Shown piece after piece: positions 34,861-44,499 of a stretch of 64,000 nt of DNA. How positions within the stretch are numbered: position 1 is the stretch's first letter; each line of letters starts with the position of its first letter. The position numbers were made by a program, and so were the translations under genes. The notes below the pieces were generated by a model, which searched no databases, had not been told where the DNA came from, and saw nothing but the letters and a program-made list of their open reading frames with translations. Location of the stretch: contig JALMGJ010000020.1 in assembly GCA_023362775.1 (NCBI GenBank), positions 1,798,001 to 1,862,000 on the forward strand. The letters run 5' to 3'. The DNA comes from Charina bottae. Lineage: Eukaryota > Chordata > Lepidosauria > Squamata > Charinaidae.

Positions 34861-36020
34861 CATATTTATTTATTTGTCATATTTCTCTACTGCCCATCTC
34901 GCATACGACGACTCGGGGTGGCTTACAGATGATAAAAATGACATATGGCTAAAAACAATACAGTATAAATATAAATATAAATACAGATACAGATATAAAA
35001 ATAAAAATAAAAATAAAAATTCAGGATGGTGAATAAAGATCTTATCCTTGGCACCATCACGGTGCCAACCACATACATGAATGGCTATCCCCCCTCCCAA
35101 CCCAAGCAAGGTCGCACAACCATGTCTTAACCCCCTTCCGGAAGGCTGGGAATGTGGGGGCCCGTGTCAGACTCGCTTTACTCGCCTGCCATGTATTTCA
35201 GTTTACATGTGTCAAGTAGCATAACAGACCCGTGTCAGCTTCTTAGCTAGCAGTACTTTTTAGCAAGCAGCTTTGCAAACCGAAACGAACCGACCGCTCT
35301 TGCATTCCTTCAAGAGCTGTGGAAAACCAAGGACAGTGATAAGCCACCCAAACTCTAATTGAACATAACAGATTGGGAGGAGGAAGATCAGGAGTGAGAA
35401 AGTCTTTGTTTTTACAACTGACGAGGAGTGAGGTCAGAGGGATGTTAATAACTTTGAATGCTTAGTGCCAATTTGTTATTCAGAGCTTTGCAGTCGTTCC
35501 ATGCAATCAGATTTTAATAAATGAATTCTTTAAGCTTTCCTATGGACTGTCTGGAGATTTCTTAAGTTAAGATCTTGGTACTGGAACCATCACAACCTGT
35601 CTTACCTCCGGGGGTAACTTGTTCCAAAGGGCGGGTGCCACGGCAGAAAAGACCCTCCTCCTGGACCCTGCCAATCGGTAATCCCTCAAGGACAGGATCC
35701 GTAACATGACCTCTCTGCCTGACTGGGTGGGACGGGTCGATGTAGCGGCATGAGGCAGTTCCTCAGGTAACCTGGACCCATGCCATGTAGGGCTTTAAAG
35801 GTGATAACCAACACCTTGAATTGGACCCGGAAGCAAACTGGCACCCAATGCAGCTCACGCAGCAACAGTGTTATATCTGCCCTCCTTGGGGCTCCTAAGA
35901 CTGCTCGCGCAGCCACATTCTGCACCAGCTGTGGCTTCCAGATACTCTTCAGGGGTAGCCCCATGTAGAGCGTGTTGCAGTAGTCTATGCGGGAGATGAC
36001 TAGGGCATGAGTGACTGTTT
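34861..36020 (-). mobile_element. L2/CR1-group LINE 3' part inserted in the L1 derivative
   Basis: In its own sense the coding end reads SRIDYCNTLYMGLPL, then LVQNVAARAVLGAPRRAD, LLRELHWVPV and FKVLVITFKALHGMGPGYL. The 3' UTR and a tail with ATAAATAAATATG (plus strand from 34861) close it. A solo LTR at 35165-35594 splits it. The reading at 35964-35686 is open for 92 codons. It is 5'-truncated and inactive. Confidence 0.82.
35165..35594 (+). repeat. Probable solo LTR (430 bp)
   Basis: It begins TGTCAGACTC and ends ACCATCACA, interrupting the LINE at 34861-36020. An AATAAA lies at 35516-35521, about 80 bp before the end, so the LTR is probably in plus orientation. The 5-bp flanks (GCCCG and ACCTG) agree at only three positions, so the TSD is worn or the ends are slightly misplaced. 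Confidence 0.5.
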
Positions 36021-36084
36021 GGACTGTATCTTTGACTTTCGCTGGTTAAGCTCCTAGGGGGCGCCATAATCTACTGCGTGAGAC

Positions 36085-36360
36085 ATGGAGGATTTTAAAC
36101 AGACTTTCTCTGACTTCCAACAAGATTTTAAACAGATTCTTTCTGATTCCTACCAAGTTTTTATGCAAGGCATTCAAGACATTGTGGAAAATATGAGCTC
36201 TAAAATGGGTCATCTGGTTGGAGATGTCGTGGATGAAACTGAGGAATTTAACAGCGACAGATATGTCTCTTCTAAGAGTGAGATTGGGACTTCTGTTGAA
36301 ATGCTGGATGAAGATTGGATAGTCGAGTTGAAGAAATTAAAGGGAGAGATTGAGTTGTAA
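36085..36360 (+). CDS. ORF1-like open frame of the L1 derivative
   Basis: A 91-codon open frame starts at ATG 36085 and ends at TAA 36360. It is rich in Asp, Glu, Lys and Phe, with a repeated DFQQDFKQ/DSYQ pattern at the start and a Glu/Lys-rich end (ELKKLKGEIEL) suggesting a helical or coiled-coil segment. Its place between the 5' UTR and 3' part suggests it is the N-terminal portion of an L1 ORF1 protein. The RRM expected in ORF1 is not recognisable downstream. It is probably a relic rather than a functional gene. Confidence 0.45.
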   Translation: MEDFKQTFSDFQQDFKQILSDSYQVFMQGIQDIVENMSSKMGHLVGDVVDETEEFNSDRYVSSKSEIGTSVEMLDEDWIVELKKLKGEIEL

Positions 36361-36532
36361 GCCATAAGTGAAATTGATCTTCTGATGGAATGCCATGGAA
36401 AATAAGGGGTTATTGTGTATGGGAGGTCTCCTGAAGAGAAGTCGGAGTTTTTGAGAGGGGCAGTTGGGCTGTTTGATTTTTTTAAGAAAAAAGCTCTGTG
36501 CACATTGTGGGGATATGTAAATGCTCTGGTTT

Positions 36533-36816
36533 TGTGATGGAATGTGTCTGAGGGGGAATGTGTCTGAGGGTGATGTTATGGAGATTGAAGGCGAGGAGGG
36601 AGGGGGCGCTTTCCAGGGAGAGAAGCACATTCAGTGTCGAGGACCTTGGGTGCCGGCCAAGAAAGTCAGGCCGGATCCGCCTTAGGGCGCCTGGGGTTTT
36701 CCCCCAGAGAACTGGTTAGCGTAGCTTAGTTTGGCAAGATTCTGTGTAAGGTAGAACAATAAAGATCTAGAGATTCATTTTGGGCTCAGTGTTGTTTCTT
36801 CGCCTAACCCACGACA
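36533..36816 (+). repeat. Solo LTR (284 bp)
   Basis: It begins TGTGATGGAA and ends CCCACGACA, flanked by a 4-bp GTTT duplication (36529-36532 and 36817-36820). AATAAA occurs near 36761-36766, giving plus orientation. No internal region remains. It differs from the other LTRs in the window. Confidence 0.65.
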
Positions 36817-37049
36817 GTTTTATTTTGAAGTAGGATAAGGGTTTAAGAATATTTATCTGGATTGCTTTTAGGGTTTGGCTGATTTCATTTATCTTTAACG
36901 ATTTGGATTAAGATTATTAAGGTATAATAAAAAAATAATAAATGTCTGGCTTTGGGTTTAATATGATTAAGATTATTAAAATTGTTGTATTGGCAGACAA
37001 TTGTATTGTATTGTAAATGGCAGACAATTTATATGTTTTTAGTTTGATC

Positions 37050-40000
37050 CACTGGAGGAGGAAATGGCAAACCACTCCAGTATCCTTGCCAAGAAAACCC
37101 ATGGACAGTATCAAAAGGCTAAAAGATATGACGCCGGAAGATGAGCCCCTCAGGTCGGAAGGTGTCCAAAATGCTACTGGGGAAGAGCGGAGGGCAATTC
37201 CGAGTAGCTCCAGAAAGTGTGAAACGGCTGGGCCAAAGCCGAAAGGACGCTCAGTTGTGGATGTGTCTGGAAGTGGAAGGAAAGTCCGATGCTGTAAAGA
37301 ACAATATTGCATAGGAACCTGTAATGTAAGAACTATGAATCAAGGTAAGCTGGATGTGGTCAAACATGAGATGACAAGATTGAACATCGACATATTGGGA
37401 ATCAGCGAACTAAAATGGACAGGAATGGGCGAATTTAATTCAGGAGACCATTATATATACTACTGTGGGCAAGAATCCCTTAGAAGAAATGGAGTAGCTC
37501 TCATAGTCAATAAAAGAGTGGGAAAGGCAGTACTGGGGTACAACCTCAAAAACGACAGAATGCTTTCAGTTCGAATCCAAGGCAAACCATTCAACATCAC
37601 AGTGATCCAAGTCTATGCCCCAACCACTGATGCCAAAGAAGCTGAAGTTGACCGGTTCTATGAAGACCTACAACACCTTCTAGAACTAACACCAAAAAAA
37701 GATGTCCTTTTCATCATAGGGGACTGGAATGCTAAGGTAGGAAGTCAAAAAATAACCGGAATAACAGGCAAGTTCGGCCTCGGAGTACAAAATGAAGCAG
37801 GGCAAAGGCTAATAGAGTTTTGTCAAGAGAACACGCTGGTCATAGCAAACACTCTTTTCCAACAACACAAGAGACGACTCTACACATGGACATCACCAGA
37901 TGGTCAATACCGAAATCAGATTGATTATATACTTTGCAGCCAAAGATGGAGAAGCTCTATACAATCAGCAAAAACAAGACCTGGAGCTGACTGTGGCTCA
38001 GATCATGAGCTTCTTATTGCAAAATTTAGGCTTAAATTGAAGAATGTAGAGAAAACCACTAGACCAATCAGGTATGACCTAAATCATATCCCTTATGAAT
38101 ATACAGTGGAAGTGAGGAATAGATTTAAAGGATTAGATCTGGTAGACAGAGTGCCTGAAGAACTATGGATGGAGGTTCGTAACATTGTACAGGAGGCAGC
38201 AACTAAAACCATCCCAAAGAAAAAGAAATGCAAGAAAGCAAAGTGGCTGACTGATGAGGCTTTACAAATAGCTGAGGAAAGAAGGGAAGCAAAAGGCAAG
38301 GGAGAAAGGGAAAGATATAAACAACTGAATGCAGAATTCCAGAGAATAGCAAGGAGAGATAAGAAGGCCTTCTTAAATGAACAATGCAAAGAAATCGAGG
38401 AAAATAATAGAATGGGGAAGACTAGAGATCTCTTCAAGAAAATCGGAGATATCAAGGGAACGTTTTGTGCAAAGATGGGCATGATAAAGGACAAAAAAGG
38501 CAGGGACCTAACAGAAGCAGAAGAGATTAAGAAGAGGTGGCAAGAATACACAGAAGAACTATACAAGAAAGATCTTAATATCCCTGATAAATACGATGGT
38601 GTGGCCACTGACCTTGAGCCGGACATCCTAGAGAGTGAAGTCAAGTGGGCCTTAGGAAGCATTACTAACAACAAAGCTAGCGGAGAAGACAGTATCCCAG
38701 CTGAGCTATTTAAAATCCTAAAAGATGATGCTGTTAAAGTGCTGCACTCAATATGCCAACAAATTTGGAAAACTCAACAGTGGCCACAGGATTGGAAAAG
38801 GTCAGTTTACGTTCCAATTCCAAAGAAAGGCAATGCCAAAGAATGTTCAAACTACCGTACAATTGCGCTCATTTCACATGCCAGCAAGGTTATGCTCAAA
38901 ATCCTACAAGCTAGGCTCCAGCAGCATGTGAACCGAGAACTACCAGAAGTGCAAGCTGGGTTTCGAAGAGGCAGAGGAACTAGAGATCAGATTGCCAACA
39001 TTCGCTGGATCATGGAAAAAGCAAGAGAGTTCCAGAAAAACATCTACTTCTGCTTCATTGACTACGCTAAAGCCTTTGATTGTGTGGATCACAACAAACT
39101 GTGGCAAATTCTTAAAGAGATGGGAGTACCAGACCACCTTACCTGTCTCCTGAGAAACCTGTATGTGGGTCAAGAAGCAACAGTTAGAACCGGACATGGA
39201 ACAACCGACTGGTTCAAAATTGGGAAAGGAGTACGACAAGGCTGTATATTATCACCCTGCTTATTTAACTTATATGCAGAGTACATCATGAGAAATGCCG
39301 GGCTGGATGAATCACAAGCCGGAGTTAAGATTGCCGGGAAAAATATCAACAACCTCAGATATGCAGACGATACCACCCTATTGGCAGAAAGTGAAGAGGA
39401 ACTAAAGAGCCTCTTGATGAGGGTGAAAGAGGAGAGCGCAAAAGCTGGCTTGAAACTCAACATTAAAAAAACCCAGATCATGGCATCTGGTCCCATCACT
39501 TCCTGGCAAATAGAAGGGGAAGAAATGGAAGCAGTGACAGATTTTATTTTCTTGGGCTCCAAGATCACCGCAGACGGTGACTGCAGCCATGAAATTAAAA
39601 GACGCTTGCTCCTTGGAAGGAAAGCTATGGCAAACCTAGACAGCATATTAAAAAGCAGAGACATCACCTTGCCGACAAAGGTCCGTATAGTTAAAGCTAT
39701 GGTTTTTCCAGTAGCAATGTATGGCTGTGAGAGTTGGACCATAAGGAAGGCTGAGCGCCGAAGAATTGATGCTTTCGAGCTGTGGTGCTGGAGAAGACTC
39801 TTGAGAGTCCCTTGGACTGCAAGGAGGTCAAACCAGTCAATCCTAAAGGAAATCAACCCTGACTGCTCATTGGATGCTGAAGCTGAAGCTCAAATACTTT
39901 GGCCACCTAATGAGAAGAGAGGACTCACTGGAAAAGACCCTGATGCTGGGAAAGACTGAGGGCAAAAGGAGAAGGGGACGGCAGAGGATGAGATGGTTAG

Positions 40001-40130
40001 ATAGCATCAGCGATGTAATGAACATGAATTTGAGTAAACTCCGAGAGACAGTGGAGGACAGGAAGGCCTGGCGTGCTATGGTCCATGAGGTCACGAAGAG
40101 TCGGACACGACTGAACGACTGAACAACAAA
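37050..40130 (+). mobile_element. BovB (RTE-type) LINE copy 2, nearly intact
   Basis: A slightly 5'-truncated BovB of 3,081 bp, beginning CACTGGAGGAGG and ending ACTGAACGACTGAACAACAAA. A perfect 9-bp TSD AGTTTGATC lies at 37041-37049 and 40131-40139. By eye it differs from copy 1 (2235-11367) at only a small percentage of positions, and has no internal stop until an 8-bp deletion near 39874. It inserted into the L1 derivative at 34218-40547. Confidence 0.95.
37101..40122 (+). pseudogene. BovB endonuclease-reverse transcriptase ORF, one 8-bp deletion
   Basis: The ATG at 37101 starts an element-specific frame open to 39959, over 950 codons. The endonuclease has MNQGKLDVVKHEM, ISELKWTG, GDWNAKVG, YTWTSPDG, QIDYIL and SDHELL. 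The RT has PIPKKGN, QAGFRRGRG, DYAKAFDCVDH, GVRQGCILSP and the catalytic RYADDTTLL. RTE-type elements encode both activities in one protein and lack a separate ORF1. An 8-bp deletion near 39874, compared with copy 1, throws the last part out of frame; the correct C-terminus (KLKYFGHLMRRED...) remains readable at 39874-40122. This is the best-preserved transposon protein in the window. Confidence 0.95.
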
Positions 40131-40212
40131 AGTTTGATCTTTATTATAGTAGACAAGAATGTATAGAATAGTAGTTGGAAGGAAATAATTAAATGTTATC
40201 TTTGGCGTAAGT

Positions 40213-40216
40213 TGAT

Positions 40217-40247
<31 letters not shown>
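40213..40247. repeat. (AC)n microsatellite
   Basis: A run of about 14 AC units inside the 3' part of the L1 derivative. Confidence 0.95.
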
Positions 40248-40559
40248 TAAATAAATATTTTAATATAAGGGGAGGGAACAACTACATTTAGTGATTTTTA
40301 TAATGTGCCAATGAAATAATTTATAGAAATAATGTGATTTTGGTTTAATATAGAGTAAGGGGTTATGGAAAATGGTTGTATATCCTTGCTGTTAAAAGTC
40401 GGAAGTCACCTCTTTTTGTAATTTTGAAAAATTTTCTCTTGGTTTCTACACTTTAGGTTTTTTTTCTTTGTAGTTTTTTGTTTTTCTGTAGCTTTTATCT
40501 TTGCTTGAAACTTAATAAAATTCACAGATAGACAGACAGACAGACAGAATTGTAGAGCA

Positions 40560-41530
40560 ATGTCAAGAAAATTAGCCTGTTCATGGACTGGTCTAGCTGC
40601 AGATTAATGGTAGAGTTAAATTTATTGCAAGACCAACTGACATTTCTTAAAGGCCTTCTATATTTGAATCCAGATGATAAAGCATAAAACTCAAGGAGAA
40701 CAGCAACTTGGGCCCATGTATCAACCAGGGGTGGAGCAATTTCAAGGCACTTGCTTCATTCTTCTCTGCCAGATCTAAAAAAAGTCTATATGAACTAATG
40801 TCTGTTTGATTTTCTTCCATCCCCCAATATTTTGACTCTTCTCCCAGAACTATCTCTTAATCAGTGTAAGATAAGTTGTGTAATTAAAAAAAAATAGTAT
40901 TCAATTTTGTCATTCTTCCTTTTCCCTTTCTTCTTTCCTTTTCTATGTTATCAGTCAGAATGTAAGCTTAAAGTAAAACCATGTTTTAATGGACTAACTT
41001 AGGTGAGGGAGTCCATTAAATATTAATATAAAAGTAAGTCGTCATAATAATGTCATCTGTGTGGTAACACCATTTGGATCCATCAATGCCATTTGTGTGA
41101 AGATATCATTATGCAAATGATGTAAATAACTGCAGAAATTTGGTCCCCTGCATGAGAAATATGGTAAACTGGGGTTTCACTACATTATTTCTGCAAAGCA
41201 ATTAAAACTGATTACTTTGTACATTAACAGCAGCAGCAGCAGCTAGAGCAGAAAAGCAAAGATAATACATGTGGTGGTGCCTATCTAAAGTGTTCTGTCC
41301 TGGAATATCTAAGAATAATGACTTTACTTTTCCTAAACCAGCTTTTTGTTCTGATAAGCCTACTGTATATGTTATTCCTGTCCCCCTGAAAAATACAGTA
41401 ACATTTTAGAACTGGTTTATCTTTAATGCAGGCTTTCACGTGAACATCTATGAATTTACACAAATGGGTCATGTACTTATTGAGACTTTAGTTCGGAATT
41501 TTTAGCCTGTCTTTTATTTAGGATCTTATG
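40560..41530. other. No gene recognised
   Basis: AT-rich sequence with a short (AGC)n tract near 41230-41243. No repeat family or coding motif was recognised. Confidence 0.5.
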
Positions 41531-41534
41531 GGAG

Positions 41535-41536
<2 letters not shown>

Positions 41537-41619
<83 letters not shown>

Positions 41620-41810
41620 TCCAGCTTTCCAACTTATATCACCGCCCATCTCCCCCCACAAGGGGACTCTACATGGCATTCCCTCCTCCTATATTTGTCG
41701 TAACATCACTGTGACTGGCCCAAAGTCAACCACTGAGCTTCCATGGTTGAGGGTGAACTAGAACCTGGGTCTCCCTGTTCTATAATACACTGATTCTATC
41801 TCTCCCGTGT
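41537..41810 (-). repeat. CORE SINE copy with (TAGT)n(TTAT)n tail
   Basis: The minus-strand order is a worn tRNA-like head (near 41750-41810), a CORE-like block (GACTGGCCCAAAGTCAACC on the plus strand), an L2/CR1-type end (TCACCGCCCATCTCCCC) and a tail tract of TTTA/TAGT units (41537-41620). It matches the family of 114-370. Confidence 0.7.
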
Positions 41811-41906
41811 GTAAGCTTCTTAGGCACAATGTCTATGAAGGTTCTCAGTCATCCAGGTGGAATTGTCTGTAGCTTGAATCATGTCAACTGGATTTATATT
41901 TTCTCA

Positions 41907-41945
41907 GTGGAAACGTTTCGCTCCTTATCCAAGGAGCTTCTTCAG
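41907..41945 (-). other. Hammerhead-ribozyme-like motif in the Penelope 3' region
   Basis: In element sense, CTGAAGA is followed by one extra A, a hairpin with a perfect 7-bp stem (GCTCCTT, GGAT loop, AAGGAGC) and then GAAAC. That is the order CUGANGA, stem II, GAAA of a hammerhead core. The expected GUC-like cleavage context is replaced by GTTTCC. Penelope-like elements are known to carry hammerhead motifs. This copy is probably degenerate. Confidence 0.4.
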
Positions 41946-42043
41946 TCTGAGCAAAGTTAGTAAGGGAATCCTTAAATATGTTTCTAGGTGGCTGTGTGAC
42001 CTTGCACCTGGGGCTAGGTCATGGTTATTTTGAGATGTTATTT

Positions 42044-43065
42044 CTAACTCCCTTTATCATCTAAAGGAGGATCGTTAAGATCACCATGCTGCTGTTGAGC
42101 TTGCGAAATGGTCTTAATCTTCCTAGGCACAGAAGACAACGCAGGGAGGAAAATAGGGGAAAGATTGTGCCTGAGGCCCCCACCTCTATTCAAGGAAGGA
42201 TTTTCCAAGTTGGCATAAATGGATTCCTTGACCCCTCTCTCAAACCACCTATCTTCTCTGTCTAAAATGTGAACATTAATGTCCTCAAATGAGTGTCCTT
42301 TTTCCTTTAGATGAAGATAAACTGCTGACTCTGGTCCTGTGGTGTTACTTCTCCTGTGTTGGGCCATCCTCCTGTACAAAGGTTGTTTGGTTTCTCCAAT
42401 GTAGAGTTCAGAGCACTCCTCACTGCACTGGATTGCATAAACTACATTGCTTTTCTTGTGTTTTGGAGTTTGATCTTTGGGGTGTACAAGCCTCTGTCTC
42501 AGTGTGTTGGTGGGTTTGAAATATACAGGTACTGTATGTGGTGTTTGCCAAATATCCGTTTTATCTTTTCAGACACGCCAGCCATGTAAGGAATGACCAG
42601 GTTCTTCCGTTTACTCTGAGTCTCATCCCTATCTGTCGCTGTTTGAGGTCTGGTAGATTTAGATTTAGTGAAGACCCAATTTGGATATCCACAGGCCTTC
42701 AGAGCTGTTCTCAGGTGCTGATTTTCATTCTTTTTGGAATCCATGGAGGTGGGGATGGTTTCTGCTCTGTGTGACAATGTCCTGATGACTCCTAGTTTGT
42801 GCTGCAGTGGATGGTGGGAGTCAAACATCAGATATTGATCTGTGTGTGTGGGTTTCCTGTAGATCCCTATTTCTAGCTTGCCACCGGTCCCAATGAGGAC
42901 TTCACAGTCTAGGAATGCCAGTCTGTTGTCCTTGGTGTCTTCTCTGGTGAACCTAATGTTGGCATCTATAGTGTTTATATGGTCCGTGAAGGCCTGTACT
43001 TCCTGGGCCTTGATTTTGACCCAGTTGTCATCCACATATCTAAACCAGTGGGTGGGCACCGTTCC
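42044..43065 (-). pseudogene. Penelope-like RT and GIY-YIG endonuclease
   Basis: The first frame (43065-42499) reads THWFRYVDDNW, the RT motif with the catalytic DD pair, then LAFLDCEV and IYRKPTHTDQYL, both typical of Penelope RTs. A frame change follows near 42420-42500. The next frame reads VYAIQC, LYIGET (the GIY-YIG core), then YRRMAQHRR, AVYLHLKEKGHSF and FERGVKESIYANLENPSLN, which includes the catalytic glutamate region. The nuclease would cut target DNA and the RT would copy the RNA there. The truncation and frameshift make it a pseudogene. Confidence 0.92.
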
Positions 43066-43239
43066 CTTCTTAGGCACAGCCCCTATAAAAGCCCTTCAGT
43101 TCCTAAGGCCAACACAGCAGATACAAAGGAAAAGTGAGGTCACCTAACACCATGCAGGGCAGAAGAGCACCTTGTGCGAATTCACCACCTCTTGAACAAT
43201 AGCAGCTACAAGTAAATAACCAGTTTTTATCGTAATCTC

Positions 43240-43482
43240 TTTGATTCACATGGATGAGTAGAAAGCTTATTTAGCTGAGGGCCAGTTGTCCTAAAAAGAC
43301 TGAAAAGAGGGCAGCCCTTTCAAAGGCTGCACCTCTCCCCAGAACTCTATGAATTATTGTTAGCTGCCCGGAGTCATGAACTTGAGATGGGTAGCCATAT
43401 AAATAGGAAGGAAGGAAGGAAGGAAGGAAGGAAGGAAGGAAGGAAGGAAGGAAGGAAGGAAGGAAGGAAGGAAGGAAGTTAG
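43240..43482 (+). repeat. LINE-type tail ending in a (GGAA)n microsatellite
   Basis: The sequence GTTAGCTGCCCGGAGTCATG...GATGGGTAGCCATATAAATA is a worn L2/CR1-group 3' tail. It runs straight into about 17 GGAA units at 43410-43478. Confidence 0.7.
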
Positions 43483-43670
43483 TTGGAGGGTGGAGCCCAT
43501 GTGGCTGCCCAGCCTACCTCTAGCAGGATATATTTCAGAGGAAGCTTGCCACTGCTGTTACTAACGTGACCATAGATTGGAAGTAGGTATGGCTGTTCAT
43601 AGCAAATGTTGATGGTTGCCACTATCCATTAGGAGAAACAATGGGAAAAACACATCCTTTAGATAGCTTT

Positions 43671-43915
43671 TGTGAAGGAATGTGACTTTGCTTTGGGAAT
43701 GGGGAAGAAATGAGTGAATCTTAAGGGGGGAGTTTCAGAAAAAAATATTCAGTTCTGATAAAGAGGAAAGTGTAAGGAAGAAATTCAAAATAACCCCACC
43801 TTGATTTTGTTTGATATAAGATGGAGTAGAGAGAAACTCTAAAAGGCTTTCAAAATTCTGTTATTCTACCCCACAACAATAAAGAACATTTCCTGGAATC
43901 CCTGCCATGCCTGTT
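43671..43915 (+). repeat. Gypsy 3 5' LTR
   Basis: It begins TGTGAAGGAATGT, as does the copy at 58942, and shares the block GATGGAGTAGAGAGAAACT and the ATAAAGAACATT...CCTGGAATC end. The exact 3' limit is uncertain by about 15 bp. Confidence 0.7.
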
Positions 43916-43939
43916 TCTGTCCCATTAAAGTTCCTTCTT

Positions 43940-44280
43940 CTGAGTCAGCTGGAAAGTGCCACATCTGTGGAACTTCATGTCATCTCATGAGTAAATACCC
44001 AAACCATTCAAGAGCCTTGTCTTCAGGAAACCTCGCAGGCTCCCCTCCCAACAGCTCAGCCCTCAGCAATTACAAAGAGCTCAAAAGGCAAACAACAACT
44101 AAGTGTATTTTATTATCCATGTTACAACCCTCCATGCCTTTAGAACCTGACTCAACAGCTAATTTCATAGGTGAAACTACAGCGTGCCAGTTTGAGTTGC
44201 CCATACAGTTTTTACAGAACTCTCCGGTAGCTGAAACAGTTGATGGGCAATCTCTTCGAGCTGGTCCTATTTTATAACAT
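43940..44280 (+). pseudogene. Gypsy 3 gag end (zinc knuckle) and protease
   Basis: The knuckle reads CHICGTSCHLMSKYP, in which the last cysteine of C-X2-C-X4-H-X4-C is replaced by tyrosine. The following open frame (43987-44277) reaches a protease-like region with FIGETTACQFELPIQ and VAETVDGQSLRAGPI, the latter a conserved gypsy protease block. The catalytic Asp-Ser/Thr-Gly is not recognisable; a DSTANF stands at its place. The bulk of gag upstream is missing. Confidence 0.7.
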
Positions 44281-44499
44281 ACAACTCACCTGCAGTTGAA
44301 AATAAATTAGCATAAAGAATTCTTGCCACTCTACATCACAACTTCCTTATATGTCCTTGTAGTACTGGGCATAGTCTGGCTATAAATTCCTATTCCAGAT
44401 ATCCACTGGGAGCAGGGGACTGTTTCCCCTTTGAAAAATATCAATAGCACCATTTGCAGGCATCCTATTCTTTTCTTTCTGTCCTTCCCACACCACTGC

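Larger units (their letters stand above)
34218..40547 (+). mobile_element. L1-derived element without ORF2, carrying nested insertions
   Basis: An 11-bp TSD AATTGTAGAGC lies at 34207-34217 and 40548-40558. The 5' end (GGACTTCCGGTGGGGACATGG) resembles the L1 5' end at 10921. The 3' end has an L1-like 3' UTR with AATAAAATTC and an (AGAC)n tail. Removing an L2/CR1 LINE, two solo LTRs and a BovB leaves about 1.8 kb: 5' UTR, an ORF1-like frame and 3' UTR, with no endonuclease or RT. It may be a half-L1 (HAL1-like) element or an L1 with a large internal deletion. Confidence 0.75.
41829..43065 (-). mobile_element. Penelope-like element (5'-truncated)
   Basis: Penelope-like elements encode a reverse transcriptase joined to a GIY-YIG endonuclease, and are separate from LINEs and LTR elements. 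This 1.2-kb copy has the RT C-terminal half, the endonuclease and the 3' region. A perfect 13-bp TSD CTTCTTAGGCACA lies at 41816-41828 and 43066-43078. The 5' part of the RT is missing. Confidence 0.9.

Noticed and set aside
34868..35109. Tyr/Leu-repeat ORF on the minus strand
   Set aside because: It arises from an (ATAAAT)n-like tract at the tail of an L2/CR1 LINE and is not a protein repeat.
39170..39856. 228-codon minus-strand frame
   Set aside because: Antisense of the BovB RT region; it has no motif of its own.
43400..43482. Possible CRISPR-like or satellite array
   Set aside because: It is a simple (GGAA)n microsatellite without spacers. No direct-repeat and spacer pattern exists anywhere in the window.
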